A stretch of 64,000 bases of DNA from Ignavibacteriota bacterium (GTDB lineage: Bacteria > Bacteroidota > Ignavibacteria > Kapaibacteriales > UBA2268): assembly GCA_019637995.1 (NCBI GenBank), contig JAHBUQ010000004.1:1-64000 (forward strand), given 5' to 3'. The position numbers were made by a program, and so were the translations under genes. Under the pieces are notes generated by a model. It was given only the letters and a program-made list of their open reading frames with translations. It made no database searches and was not told the origin of the DNA. The first letter of the stretch is position 1. Every line of letters starts with the position of its first letter. This document shows positions 51,792 through 61,141 of the stretch, piece by piece.

Positions 51792-52298
51792 ATGGCTACA
51801 GTATATTTTAAAGATTTCAACAAATGGGAAATACTGCCGATTCATTCGGTTGCGCTCAAATTTGGTAATAACAATGCGTATGAGCTTGAAGCATTAGAAG
51901 CTTCGAGTTCATTTGCAATCAGACCGGTACTTGATGAAAATGATTTAGGTGCTTCTACAATAGTTGCTTATGCTTTAGAAGGCAGTATATCTGTTATTCA
52001 AAACAATTTCAAAGCATTTAAGGGATTAGTGCAGGATGTGCAGTCTCAAAACCTGACAATGGTTTGGATTAAGTTGTATAGTGAGTTACAGGATAGCAAT
52101 AAGTTGATAGATGTCAACGGTCCGCCACAGTATGGACAAACGCCACGGGGAGCTTTGAATTTAGAGACTTACAGCATAACGCCCGAAATAGTGATGTCTA
52201 AGCCATCTGCACAGATAAAATTTAATATAACAGGCTATTTAAGTGCTGAAATAATTTCTCAGCATTATGATTTATTAATTCAACAATCTTGGAGTTAA
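51792..52298 (+). CDS. Conserved phage tail protein, 168 aa (prophage 2)
   Basis: Counterpart of 3565-4071, identical in length. Conserved ENDLGAST, PPQYGQTPR and HYDLLIQQSWS. Lies directly before the tail chaperone gene; tube protein role is possible. Confidence 0.75.
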   Translation: MATVYFKDFNKWEILPIHSVALKFGNNNAYELEALEASSSFAIRPVLDENDLGASTIVAYALEGSISVIQNNFKAFKGLVQDVQSQNLTMVWIKLYSELQDSNKLIDVNGPPQYGQTPRGALNLETYSITPEIVMSKPSAQIKFNITGYLSAEIISQHYDLLIQQSWS

Positions 52299-52306
52299 AG
52301 AATATT

Positions 52307-52879
52307 ATGAAGCATACTTTTAAAATACCTCGCAGAAATGCAAAAGGTGTCATCATCAGAGATGAAGACGATAATCAAATTTTTGATGAATTTGTATATG
52401 ATTTTGAATTGATGGGAGCTGATAGAATGCTTGCAGGACGCAAGCTATTTCATATTAGCAATCAAGAATTTGCTAACAGACCGGCACAAAGTGACGAATT
52501 GGGGTCATTGGTTGCAAGGCAGGCGGAAAGACAAGGTTTTGCAGCTATTTTGATGAGAAAAATTGATGAAAATTTATTTGAATTTTACAACGAACAGACA
52601 GCAAATGCTTTTGATGCACTTAAAGATATTCAAGGAAGCGAAAACTTTATTAAGCTGATGGAGTGTCAAGACCATTTTTTCGGCAAAGTGGGGTTGCAGA
52701 AGCCAGAATTGATGACGCAATCTCTCGATATAATGATGCAGTCCGTAAACATATTGAAGACTATAGAGCAGCTCAAAGAGGCAGGGGGGTTAGAGCTGAC
52801 ACAGCTGACAGAGATGATACTCGGAAAAAATACAGAACAGTTGACAGGCGGGAAGAAAGAGAAAGATTCTACAATATAG
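52307..52879 (+). CDS. Tail assembly chaperone, short form (prophage 2)
   Basis: 190 aa from ATG 52307 (MKHTFKIPRR), matching the start of the prophage 1 protein; an upstream in-frame ATG at 52289 adds six residues. Zero-frame product ends at 52879. LMGADRMLAGRKLFHISNQ is nearly identical to the prophage 1 block. The -1 frame is entered at 52675-52681. Confidence 0.8.
   Translation: MKHTFKIPRRNAKGVIIRDEDDNQIFDEFVYDFELMGADRMLAGRKLFHISNQEFANRPAQSDELGSLVARQAERQGFAAILMRKIDENLFEFYNEQTANAFDALKDIQGSENFIKLMECQDHFFGKVGLQKPELMTQSLDIMMQSVNILKTIEQLKEAGGLELTQLTEMILGKNTEQLTGGKKEKDSTI
52675..52681 (+). promoter_or_regulatory. Programmed -1 ribosomal frameshift site (T TTT TTC)
   Basis: Reads (ca)T TTT TTC before GGC: a canonical X XXY YYZ heptamer at the same codon as the T TTT TTT of prophage 1. 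The -1 frame continues open to 53046. Confidence 0.85.
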
Positions 52880-53046
52880 AAGAATTTAAGGTTATGCGAC
52901 GTGAACCTTATAACTGGGCGATAGTCTGGATAGCAGCTAAAGCGGAAAGTGTCAGTCGTAAAGAGATTTTGAGGTATAGAGTCGAAGAATTTATTGAAGT
53001 AGTTATTCACGCATTAGATGAGTTGAGCAAGAACCATGGATCTTAG
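52681..53046 (+). CDS. Tail assembly chaperone, -1 frame extension (prophage 2)
   Basis: 121 codons reached only by frameshift, giving a ~246-aa fusion with the chaperone N-terminus. Conserved blocks with 4445-4801: RIDDAI.RYN, REERERFYNIEEF/REEDRKQFYNLENF and AKAE..SRKEIL.YRVEEF. The ATG inside the frame at 52663 precedes the slippery site and is probably not used. The stop overlaps the tape measure start by 11 bp. Confidence 0.8.
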   Translation, partial: RQSGVAEARIDDAISRYNDAVRKHIEDYRAAQRGRGVRADTADRDDTRKKYRTVDRREERERFYNIEEFKVMRREPYNWAIVWIAAKAESVSRKEILRYRVEEFIEVVIHALDELSKNHGS

Positions 53047-56000
53047 TTTAAAATTTCAAGCAGATTTAGACCAGCAGGCGTTGGTTAAAAAAATTAATAT
53101 TATGTTAGTGCAGTTGCGAAAATCATTAGGTGAATTTGGTAAAGGCGTAACAATTCTTGACGAGAAATCAATTAAGCAGCAGTTTGAGGGTGTCAATAAG
53201 CAATTTCAGACAATGGCAACTCAAAGCGGTGCTGCTAAAAGAGGTCTTGAGCAAGTTGGAGCAAGTCTTGAGCAGGCAGCAAATAAAGGCAGTTTGCTTG
53301 GTAAGGCTTTTCAATTTAATATGGTAACGCAGGCAGTAACTCAAGTCACATCTGCTTTTAATCAGTTCTTAGTTCCTTATCAGGAATTTGACAAACAGCT
53401 TAAAAATATTGGAACTTTGGGTGTAAAGAACTTTGAGGAATTCAAAACAGCTGCAATAGATTTAGCGTCAGGCGTACCGGATACAGTTGCAGGCGTAACA
53501 GAGGGTATTTATAATGCTATAAGTGCGGGAGCAATTGAAGTAGTTGATGGTCAGGCGAATATTGCACAGGGTATGAAATTTGTTGAGCAAGCAAGTAAAT
53601 TAGCTGTAGCAGGTATGACAGATACAAATGCAGCGATTAAAGGATTAGCATCGGTAACTAACGCCTACGGGACAGATGTCTTAAGTGCCGGTGATGCAGC
53701 CGATTATTTATTTGCAGCAGTAAAAAATGGTGTTACAACCGTTCCTGAGCTCAATGCATCCCTATCAAATGTAGTTCCTATTGCAGCGGCGGCAGGTGTA
53801 AGCTTTGAAGAAGTAGCGGCAGGTATAGCGACATTAACCAAGCAGGGCGTACCGACAGCACAGGCAACTACTCAGATGAGAGCGGCAATTGCAGAGCTTT
53901 TAAAGCCAGGTGCAAGTCTTAAAAAAGTTATGACAGAGGCTGGCGTTAGTATTGAGACCCTGAGAAATGAGGGTTTGCAGGTTACTATGGCTAAACTCGG
54001 ACAGAGTATGAACTCTATGGGAACTGACGCTGCAAATACTTTCAGCTCTATTGAGGCTGTCGGATTTGCACTTGCAAGTACAGGCGATAATGCCGATAAG
54101 TTTAAGAATGATTTGCTTGCAATTGAGGCGGGTGCAGGCTCTGTGGAAGAAGCTTTTAATGTTGCTTCTGACGGCATTGCAAATAAAACTCAAGGCATGA
54201 TGAACCAAATTGAAGCTATGTTTTTCAAATTTTTTGACGGACTTGGCGAGACCGGAACAACTGTACTTAGCGTAACTACTCAAATGGCTCCGATGGTAGC
54301 GACTTTTGCAGGTTTAGGGCAGGTTTTACCTGATTTGGGCGGAGCAATCAAAAAGCACTGGGTTACATCTATGCAAGGTGCTACTAAAGCTCAAAAAGCG
54401 TTGAATTTTGCAATGATGAGCAACCCTGCAGTTGCTTCTATTGCCGCTATTTTAGCGTTAGGATTAGCATTAAGAGGGTTGTCTGACTGGTTAAACACAA
54501 CGGCTAAAGAGAGATTAGAGGATGGAAAGGCTGAGCTTGAATTCGCAGATGTACAACTTCAAGCAGCTAAAAATAGAATGGATTTGCAGCAGAAACAAAT
54601 CAAATCAGGCGAAGCCTTAATCAAAGCCTTTGAAGATGAAGGCGAGGCGGCTCTTAATAACTCAGATATGTTGCTGCAGCTTGAAAAAGCCTATCCGGGT
54701 GCAATTGATAAAACAGTTGGGTTTACACAAAATCTCGCAAGATTGAAAATGGCGAGTCTGAACTCTAAAACTGAACTGCAAGATTTAAAAGGAGAAATAT
54801 CTGAACTCGCTCTGGCGAAAGTGAATCTTGAAATTGATGTAGCAAGATTGGAAACCAACGCAATTAAAGAGGGGCTCGAAGACCAACTAACAGAAGCTTT
54901 GGTAGATGATAAGAGTTGGCTGAATCCGCTTGGCAAAGTCGGACTGCTACTTGGTGAAAAGATATTTGGAACTTCGAGCGTGAGATGGCAAGCAGAAGCA
55001 CAGATGAAAGAATATACAGATGCTATTTATAACGCAAGTACTTCGGAAGAATTGCAAAGGGCTGGAAACGAGTTGCAGATGGCGATAACTAAAGGAACGG
55101 GTGAATTCGCTACGCTCGACCCGAAAGAAAAAGCAAAGATGATGAATGACGTGCAGCAAATGGTTGACAGTGAGTTGAAAATCAGAGAGCTTAAAGCTAA
55201 AAAGATAGAGAATTGGACAAAGCAGCAGATTGATTTGGGCATGAAAGAAGCCGACATCATCGCCATGGGTAAAACTCAATTTGAGCTAACAGAAAAAGAA
55301 GTCAAAGATTTAATCGAACAGCAAAAAAAATCAAAAGCAGAGCAGGATAAGACCACTCAGGCAGTACAAGCAACGACAGCATCGGCGTCAGACCTTGCAA
55401 AACAATTTGGCGAAGTCTTCGCAAAAGCTAAAGAGCAGCAAAGCAATGCAGTAGGAGCCTTGGCGGAACTTAGGCGACAATATCGCCAAGGCGAAATTGA
55501 TGCAACGGCTTTTGAACAAAAAAGACAAGAATTGATACAAGAAGGCAAGCAGGCTACAAAAGAGGTTCTGCAGTTTGAGAAAGACCGTAAATTGTCTGAA
55601 AAAGAAATAGGAATGAATGTCGAAAAAACCAATAAAGAGGTTAAGAAGTCAATTGATTTAGCGAAAGAAATATATGATTTAGGTAAAAAAAGACTCGATA
55701 ATGAGCTTAAACAGTTCACAATTAATTCAGACCTTGCAAGATTGCAGGAAGGGCGTGAAAAATCACTTGTAGATGAGATTGCCGGAGCTAAAGAAAAAAA
55801 GAGAATACTCGAAGAGCAGAAGAAATTACTTATTGAAACTTATCAACTTCAACTTGATGCAGATGGTAATATTGTTGATATGAATGTTTCAGTCGCAAAG
55901 CAAGACCGTCAAAAAACTCTCGACGGATTAAAACAAGACCTGCTCGACCTCAATATGTCAATTCAGGAATCAGAAGTCGCAAATCTTGAGCTTCAGGCAA

Positions 56001-57766
56001 AAATCAAGCTCAATCAAGTTGATTTGGATAAACAATTAAAAGAATTAGAGCTTAAAAGAATTGAATTTGAAGTCAGTATTGGTGTAAAAACTGAAAAAGA
56101 TTTGCTTGCTTTGACCCAAAAAGACCTGAACGGCGTGCAAAAAGCTATTCAGGAAGTACAATCAGCAATGAATGCTTTGCAGGATAGCGGGCAAGCTGAA
56201 AAGGGTGCTAAAGAGCTTACGCAGGAAGAGATTATACAGCTTCAAGAATTTCAGAAAAAACTTTACGAGCTGAAAAGTGAAGAAGTTGACCTTCTAAAGA
56301 CATCCGAAGACAAAAAAAGAAGCATAAGACAAAAAGCATTTGATGAACTCAAAACGCAAAATGATAAAGATTTATCTGAGATTGAAAGACGTGTAACGGC
56401 TGAAAATGAGCTTACTAAAAGCGTCATGGCGACTGTGGTTGAAGCCCTTAGTCGGAAGACTGACCGCACCAAAGATGATGAGCTTGCTAAACTCGAAAGC
56501 AAAAGAGAAGCGGAAATCATCTCCGAAGCGGCTTTCAAAAAAGAAAAAGAAAGAATCGAAGCTGAGCATCAACGCACTTTAAGGAATATGCAGGAAGCAC
56601 AGCGGGCGGCTGAGATGGAAGCTGAGCGCAGGCAAACGGCATTGATACTCGAAGAAAAAATGAAAAGAGCTCAAGCCGAGCTTGCTCAATTAGACCCAGA
56701 GAAAGATGCAGACCAATATCGTCAGGTCTTTGACCAAATTAATACACTGAATAAAGAATTAGCTGAAAAAACCGACCTTCTGACTGCTTACGGGGCTGAA
56801 ATGTCCGGAGCTATCGGCGATATATTCGCTAATATGTTCGCAGGTGATAATGAGGCAATGAAAAATTCTGTCAAAGATTCATTCTCGTTTGTGGCAGGTG
56901 TGTTGAAAAAGTCCGCTTCTGCAACGGTGACTAAATTAGTACTTGAATCTTTGTTTGCAGGTGGCGGCGGGATATTTGGTTTACTCGCAACTCCGGCAAT
57001 AACCGCTCTGATTAATGCCGCTATATCAAAAATTTTAGACCCTGTGCTAAGCTCAATTACATCTTTCTCAACCGGTGGACGTGTTGACGAGCCTACTCTG
57101 GCGATAGTCGGTGATGCATCCCGTTCAAGAGCCGGACGCGATACGGAATGGATATTCAGAGATGACCAACTGAGACTCATAATGGCATTTGTTCTTGCAA
57201 AACATCAAGCAGGACTTGAAAGGTCATTAAGCAATATAATAGGGGTGGAAATGCGACGTGACGATAACTCGCCATTGACGCAGTTAAATAACTCTATAAG
57301 GCAGTTAAATACATCGCTAAACAGACTGCCTAAAGATTTAAGGGAAACTATCACTTTTGACAAGGCGTTTGGCATGTATAATGAAACGATGAAAATCAAC
57401 GCCTTAAATACTCAGTATAAAGCCGGACAGCTGGATGATGAAGATTATTACACCAGATTAGCTGAAAAGCAAATGTCTTTTCGTAGTTATGCAGGCGGGT
57501 CAGGATTTTTATATCAACCAGAGCTCGCTATGGTCGGTGATGCCGGTGTGAATAACCCTGAGATAGTTTTAAACAATCCGCAATTAGAAGCATTGATAAC
57601 GAAAGTAGGCAATCAAAGCAATGCCGCTGTCGTCAGCAAATTAGATAAAGTCGAAAGTCTTTTATCGCAAATACTTGATAAAGACCAGGACATATACCTT
57701 AACAGCAGCAAAGTAACCGATGAAGTTCAAAGAGAATTTAACCGTAGAAAATTTCGTAACCCGTAA
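53036..57766 (+). CDS. Phage tail tape measure protein, 1576 aa (prophage 2)
   Basis: Same architecture as 4791-9536: the TP901-like core (VAGVTEGIYNAISAGAIEVV, AVAGMTDTNAAIKGLASVTNAYG) in the first 400 residues, hydrophobic segments near 420-480 and 1270-1320, coiled coils between, and a conserved C-terminus (GFLYQPELAMVGDAGVNNPEIVLNNP). The first 400 and last 100 residues are best conserved between the two prophages; the coiled-coil middle is more variable. Confidence 0.93.
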   Translation: MDLSLKFQADLDQQALVKKINIMLVQLRKSLGEFGKGVTILDEKSIKQQFEGVNKQFQTMATQSGAAKRGLEQVGASLEQAANKGSLLGKAFQFNMVTQAVTQVTSAFNQFLVPYQEFDKQLKNIGTLGVKNFEEFKTAAIDLASGVPDTVAGVTEGIYNAISAGAIEVVDGQANIAQGMKFVEQASKLAVAGMTDTNAAIKGLASVTNAYGTDVLSAGDAADYLFAAVKNGVTTVPELNASLSNVVPIAAAAGVSFEEVAAGIATLTKQGVPTAQATTQMRAAIAELLKPGASLKKVMTEAGVSIETLRNEGLQVTMAKLGQSMNSMGTDAANTFSSIEAVGFALASTGDNADKFKNDLLAIEAGAGSVEEAFNVASDGIANKTQGMMNQIEAMFFKFFDGLGETGTTVLSVTTQMAPMVATFAGLGQVLPDLGGAIKKHWVTSMQGATKAQKALNFAMMSNPAVASIAAILALGLALRGLSDWLNTTAKERLEDGKAELEFADVQLQAAKNRMDLQQKQIKSGEALIKAFEDEGEAALNNSDMLLQLEKAYPGAIDKTVGFTQNLARLKMASLNSKTELQDLKGEISELALAKVNLEIDVARLETNAIKEGLEDQLTEALVDDKSWLNPLGKVGLLLGEKIFGTSSVRWQAEAQMKEYTDAIYNASTSEELQRAGNELQMAITKGTGEFATLDPKEKAKMMNDVQQMVDSELKIRELKAKKIENWTKQQIDLGMKEADIIAMGKTQFELTEKEVKDLIEQQKKSKAEQDKTTQAVQATTASASDLAKQFGEVFAKAKEQQSNAVGALAELRRQYRQGEIDATAFEQKRQELIQEGKQATKEVLQFEKDRKLSEKEIGMNVEKTNKEVKKSIDLAKEIYDLGKKRLDNELKQFTINSDLARLQEGREKSLVDEIAGAKEKKRILEEQKKLLIETYQLQLDADGNIVDMNVSVAKQDRQKTLDGLKQDLLDLNMSIQESEVANLELQAKIKLNQVDLDKQLKELELKRIEFEVSIGVKTEKDLLALTQKDLNGVQKAIQEVQSAMNALQDSGQAEKGAKELTQEEIIQLQEFQKKLYELKSEEVDLLKTSEDKKRSIRQKAFDELKTQNDKDLSEIERRVTAENELTKSVMATVVEALSRKTDRTKDDELAKLESKREAEIISEAAFKKEKERIEAEHQRTLRNMQEAQRAAEMEAERRQTALILEEKMKRAQAELAQLDPEKDADQYRQVFDQINTLNKELAEKTDLLTAYGAEMSGAIGDIFANMFAGDNEAMKNSVKDSFSFVAGVLKKSASATVTKLVLESLFAGGGGIFGLLATPAITALINAAISKILDPVLSSITSFSTGGRVDEPTLAIVGDASRSRAGRDTEWIFRDDQLRLIMAFVLAKHQAGLERSLSNIIGVEMRRDDNSPLTQLNNSIRQLNTSLNRLPKDLRETITFDKAFGMYNETMKINALNTQYKAGQLDDEDYYTRLAEKQMSFRSYAGGSGFLYQPELAMVGDAGVNNPEIVLNNPQLEALITKVGNQSNAAVVSKLDKVESLLSQILDKDQDIYLNSSKVTDEVQREFNRRKFRNP

Positions 57767-57813
57767 TCCACATAAACACATCTCGCTTCTCTTCATATAA
57801 GCTCCAATATCAT

Positions 57814-57838
57814 AGCACTCTGAAAAGGGTGCTTTTTT
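57814..57838 (+). terminator. Intrinsic terminator after tape measure gene (prophage 2)
   Basis: AGCACTC / GGGTGCT hairpin followed by TTTTTT, 48 bp past the stop; same as at 9572-9598. Confidence 0.85.
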
Positions 57839-57857
57839 ATTTACACCCAGATTAGAC

Positions 57858-57920
57858 TGTGCGATAATTGTACCGGAATGTGTCGCTTTCTGTCGCACTT
57901 TGTCGCACTTTGTCGCAGTC
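57858..57920. promoter_or_regulatory. Putative integrase/excisionase binding region
   Basis: The 12-mer TGTGCGATAATT (57858-57869) also occurs at 11321-11332. Then four direct repeats begin TGTCGC at 57881, 57891, 57901 and 57911, exactly 10 bp apart (one helical turn), a spacing that favours cooperative protein binding next to att. Confidence 0.55.
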
Positions 57921-57967
57921 ATTGAATATATTTAATTGCCTGAAAATAAGCATCAACACTAACGAAA

Positions 57968-57998
57968 AAAGGCTGTGATTGCTTTCACAGCCTTTCTA
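57968..57998. terminator. Terminator hairpin downstream of tRNA-Phe
   Basis: AAAGGCTGTGA (57968-57978) and TCACAGCCTTT (57985-57995) with A and T runs on both sides. It acts as terminator for the leftward tRNA-Phe and is repeated at 11200-11227. Confidence 0.75.
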
Positions 57999-58007
57999 AA
58001 TTTTAGG

Positions 58008-58080
<73 letters not shown>

Positions 58081-58165
58081 CTGTCGTCCAAAATAGGAAC
58101 TACAAAAATAAGAAGATTTTTTGAAATAAACAAAATATTTTTGAAATATTCGCAAAAAATTAAGA

Positions 58166-58729
58166 TTATTCCTTAACTCTTTCGATGTAGGTTTCAGATT
58201 TTGTATCCAATCTTATTAAGTCACCTTCATTTACAAATAAAGGAACATTTATTATTGCTCCAGTCTCTAAAGTAGCGGGCTTGAGTACATTTGTTGCAGT
58301 ATCACCTTTTAATCCCGGCTCAGTCGCTATTACTCTCAAATTAACATGCTGCGGTACATCAACCGAAAGAACGGTTTCATTATCAAATGCTATGATTACG
58401 TTTTCATTATCTTTCAAAAATCTGATTTCATCGCCAATTGTATGAGCCGGCACATAAATCTGCTCGTAATCATCAAGATTCATGAATACTAAATTCTCGC
58501 CATCTTTATAAAGATACTGATAATTGCGTCTGCTTACCGAAACCATATCAACTGTTTCACCTGAGCGAAATCTGTTTTCAATGATTTTTCCAGTTTTTAC
58601 ATTTCGCATTTTAGTTTGATAGTAAGCTCCACCCCTGCCTGTCTGAACATGTTGAAATTCAACAATCGAAAAAATTTCGTTGTTGTATTTAAGCATTGCA
58701 TTTGCTTTAAAGTCTGATGTTGTTGCCAT
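58166..58729 (-). CDS. efp: Translation elongation factor P
   Basis: 187 aa from ATG 58729 (MATTSDFKANAML); a longer in-frame form from 58777 has no ribosome site. Three beta-barrel domains as usual for EF-P, which rescues ribosomes stalled at polyproline. The tip of the first domain reads QTGRGGAYYQTK, so Arg32 stands where Lys34 is modified in E. coli. Ends ...KSETYIERVKE, the usual C-terminal motif. First gene on the chromosomal side of the tRNA. Confidence 0.95.
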   Translation of the reverse strand: MATTSDFKANAMLKYNNEIFSIVEFQHVQTGRGGAYYQTKMRNVKTGKIIENRFRSGETVDMVSVSRRNYQYLYKDGENLVFMNLDDYEQIYVPAHTIGDEIRFLKDNENVIIAFDNETVLSVDVPQHVNLRVIATEPGLKGDTATNVLKPATLETGAIINVPLFVNEGDLIRLDTKSETYIERVKE

Positions 58730-58810
58730 TATTATATCAATTATTAATATTTTAAAAAACGAAGTAACGGCAAACAACTATTTTTAGTATAGAATTAAAT
58801 TTAAATATAA

Positions 58811-59548
58811 TCAAAATTTGAGATAATTATACCAAACCAAAAAAAGCTCCCAAGTAGCATTGATGTCCCTCATACAATATTCTGATATTTCAATAATTTT
58901 GCCATCATTAAAATACTGTCCGACCATAGAGCCGTCAACACCTTCACTTTTTGGCGATTTTATACCAAATGTGCGTGTATAAAAATCAAAATTAAATCTT
59001 TTTGAAGCTGAATAAGGGCTTGGGTTATAAAACGTCAGCTCATCAATCAAATCAACATGCATCGGATAGTTAAATTTGGTTCCGCTCATCAAATTTCTTG
59101 ATGGTTTAATTCTGTGAATAGCAGAGCGTAACATCAAAAATGGAGCGTCAAAATTTCTGCCGTTGAAGGATATGAGTGAAGCTTGGTCATATTTGTGTAG
59201 TAATTTCCAAAAATCTTCAAGCAATTTTGCTTCATTTGTCAAAAAGCAATCATCACCTGTACTAAGCTTAATATGTTCTTTTTTTCCATATTCAAATTCA
59301 TTATCAACAGAGAATGCCGCTCTGCCAATTTGTTCCCAGCCTCCCAATTCGGTTGATTGCATCAATTGAGTTCCAATACAAACCACCTGAGCAGTAATTG
59401 GCGAAAGCGCCATTTCAAATTTTTTAGATTGCTTTTCCTCATCAGTTGAAGTATTCCTGAGAATATATTCCTGCTGCGACTCAGAAAGCGAGTCAAAGTC
59501 TAAAGGTGCTGTTTCAATATCGAAAATTAAATATTGTTGTTTTCTCAT
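58811..59548 (-). CDS. DEDD-family 3'-5' exonuclease (PolB-like), 245 aa
   Basis: Exo I: YLIFDIETAPLDF (residues ~6-18); Exo II: LISFNGRNFDAPFLMLRS (~134-151); Exo III: YCMRDINATWELFLVWYNYL (~223-242). This matches the stand-alone PolB-like RNase H-fold exonucleases (YprB/predicted 3'-5' exonuclease family). Probably DNA proofreading or repair; substrate unknown. Confidence 0.85.
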   Translation of the reverse strand: MRKQQYLIFDIETAPLDFDSLSESQQEYILRNTSTDEEKQSKKFEMALSPITAQVVCIGTQLMQSTELGGWEQIGRAAFSVDNEFEYGKKEHIKLSTGDDCFLTNEAKLLEDFWKLLHKYDQASLISFNGRNFDAPFLMLRSAIHRIKPSRNLMSGTKFNYPMHVDLIDELTFYNPSPYSASKRFNFDFYTRTFGIKSPKSEGVDGSMVGQYFNDGKIIEISEYCMRDINATWELFLVWYNYLKF

Positions 59549-59557
59549 AAGTTGAAC

Positions 59558-59908
59558 TCACTTTTTCTTGAATATTTTTTTTATTATTTCTCCAGCTTTA
59601 TGATTATGCTCAGGCTTGATATGAGCCCAAATCATCGCAGTAGCTGAAATAAGTGCTGTTAAATCATCACTGAATCCTATGACGGGTAGTACATCAGGAA
59701 TAGCATCAAGAGGGAAAATAAAATATCCCAGCGAGCCGAGAATGATCGTTTTAGCCCAGGTTGGAGTATCCTTATCTCTAAGGGCAAACCACAAAGCTAA
59801 TAATTTATTCAGAAATCCTCCGCCAAGACCATCTGCATACTTACGGATTTTCGTAAATAATTTATTTTCATCGTATTTATTACTGTATTTTGAAAAGTCA
59901 TCTTTCAT
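59558..59908 (-). CDS. DUF1232/YkvA-like membrane protein, 116 aa
   Basis: LWFALRDKDTPTWAKTIILGSLGYFIFPLDAIPDVLPVIGFSDDLTAL contains the YkvA/DUF1232 signature: a helix, then PxDxIPDxxPxxGxxDD. Small membrane-associated protein of unknown function, common in bacteria. Confidence 0.85.
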   Translation of the reverse strand: MKDDFSKYSNKYDENKLFTKIRKYADGLGGGFLNKLLALWFALRDKDTPTWAKTIILGSLGYFIFPLDAIPDVLPVIGFSDDLTALISATAMIWAHIKPEHNHKAGEIIKKIFKKK

Positions 59909-59923
59909 CAGTATCTCAATATA

Positions 59924-60604
59924 TTAAAAATTGCCTACAACACTTGCAGCTGCAACAGTTCCGGCAACTGAAGATGAAATAATAGCTGTAACTTCAGCAT
60001 TGATATCTGCAACAGCTTTACCTATGCTTTCATTATTAATCATTTCGTTGATGATATTCTCTGCTTGACGACGTTCATCTTTTAAAAACAGTTCATCAAT
60101 CAGATTCGATGCCCGCACCAAACTCAAAAGTGCAAGAGTACGTTCGGTAGGTTCCTGATTTTCAAGCACTATAGCCCTTATGAGAATCCTCGTATGAACC
60201 TCGGGAAGTGGGTCTTTAGTTGGAAATCTGTCAATAGGTATAATCCAGAGAATCTTTTTCTCCTCTTTTTTCAATACACCTTTATTGACCAGTCCATCAA
60301 TTAATCTGTCCATCAAATCATCAACAGAGCCGTTGATAGTCCTAATCCAATATTTAGCTTCTTCTGCTTCAATCTTAATTTTAATTAAATTCAATACCTC
60401 ATCCAAAATACTATCACCGGTTTCTGTTGGATCTGTGACTTTAACAGAATCACCTGTCAATGAAATCTTATTTCTAAGGTGAAGCTCCAAAAGTATGGCG
60501 CCTGCTATTCCATAAGGAAGTGCTGTGGATACAGATAAAATAATTTCGCCGGACTCGTCATCAAGTCCAAGCAGTAATAATTCTTCAGCTAATGTGAGTT
60601 CCAT
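59924..60604 (-). CDS. GPP34 (GOLPH3/VPS74-like) protein, 226 aa
   Basis: Start chosen at ATG 60604 (MELTLAEELLLLGLDDESGEI), the usual N-terminus of GPP34 proteins. The PYGIAGAILLELHLRNKI segment (~30-47) is typical, as is the later ILWIIPIDRFPTKDPLPE. In eukaryotes this fold binds phosphoinositides; bacterial members are of unknown function. It is divergent from the downstream genes. Confidence 0.8.
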   Translation of the reverse strand: MELTLAEELLLLGLDDESGEIILSVSTALPYGIAGAILLELHLRNKISLTGDSVKVTDPTETGDSILDEVLNLIKIKIEAEEAKYWIRTINGSVDDLMDRLIDGLVNKGVLKKEEKKILWIIPIDRFPTKDPLPEVHTRILIRAIVLENQEPTERTLALLSLVRASNLIDELFLKDERRQAENIINEMINNESIGKAVADINAEVTAIISSSVAGTVAAASVVGNF

Positions 60605-60844
60605 AACGATTATTAAATATGTTAAAAAATTTTCCCTAATATAATTGATTTTTTTCAAATAGTAAAAATTTTTTTCATATTTTTCTAAACAATCACAACA
60701 TTATACAACTAAATTCTGATAAATTTTATTTTATATAAAAAATACCCGGCAAAATCAATATAAGATTTTGTTTTATTCATTTCCTTGATATATTTTTGTA
60801 AAAAATAATGTTAAGAAAATTGTAATTATGCCGAAATTATTAAT

Positions 60845-61141
60845 ATGAATGGTTTAGAATTTCTTAAGCTGAAAAGTTATCTTGGCAAGAAAGAAGCCGT
60901 AGCGCCCAAAACATATCTTGATGAATTGGCTGAAAATGGTATGCTCGATGATTATTTGGATGTATTTTTCAGTGCAAAAATCCACGAAGACCCTGATTTC
61001 AAAGAAAGACTTTACGATTCATATTACAAATATTCACAAGATACAAACGAGAATTTAGAAATTCACTATCTTGAGGAAATGTGCGAAAGTTTAAGTTTTT
61101 TTATCGAATTAACTGAAAGATGTACGAATCAAAAGCAATAA
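60845..61141 (+). CDS. Hypothetical protein, 98 aa
   Basis: Acidic, helical protein (YLDELAENGMLDDYLDVFF, EMCESLSFFIELTERC). It overlaps the following gene by 22 bp. No recognised domain. Confidence 0.6.
   Translation: MNGLEFLKLKSYLGKKEAVAPKTYLDELAENGMLDDYLDVFFSAKIHEDPDFKERLYDSYYKYSQDTNENLEIHYLEEMCESLSFFIELTERCTNQKQ

Noticed and set aside
52663..53046. Independent gene starting at ATG 52663
   Set aside because: That ATG lies upstream of the slippery site inside the chaperone gene and has no homologous start in prophage 1; the conserved part begins at the frameshift.
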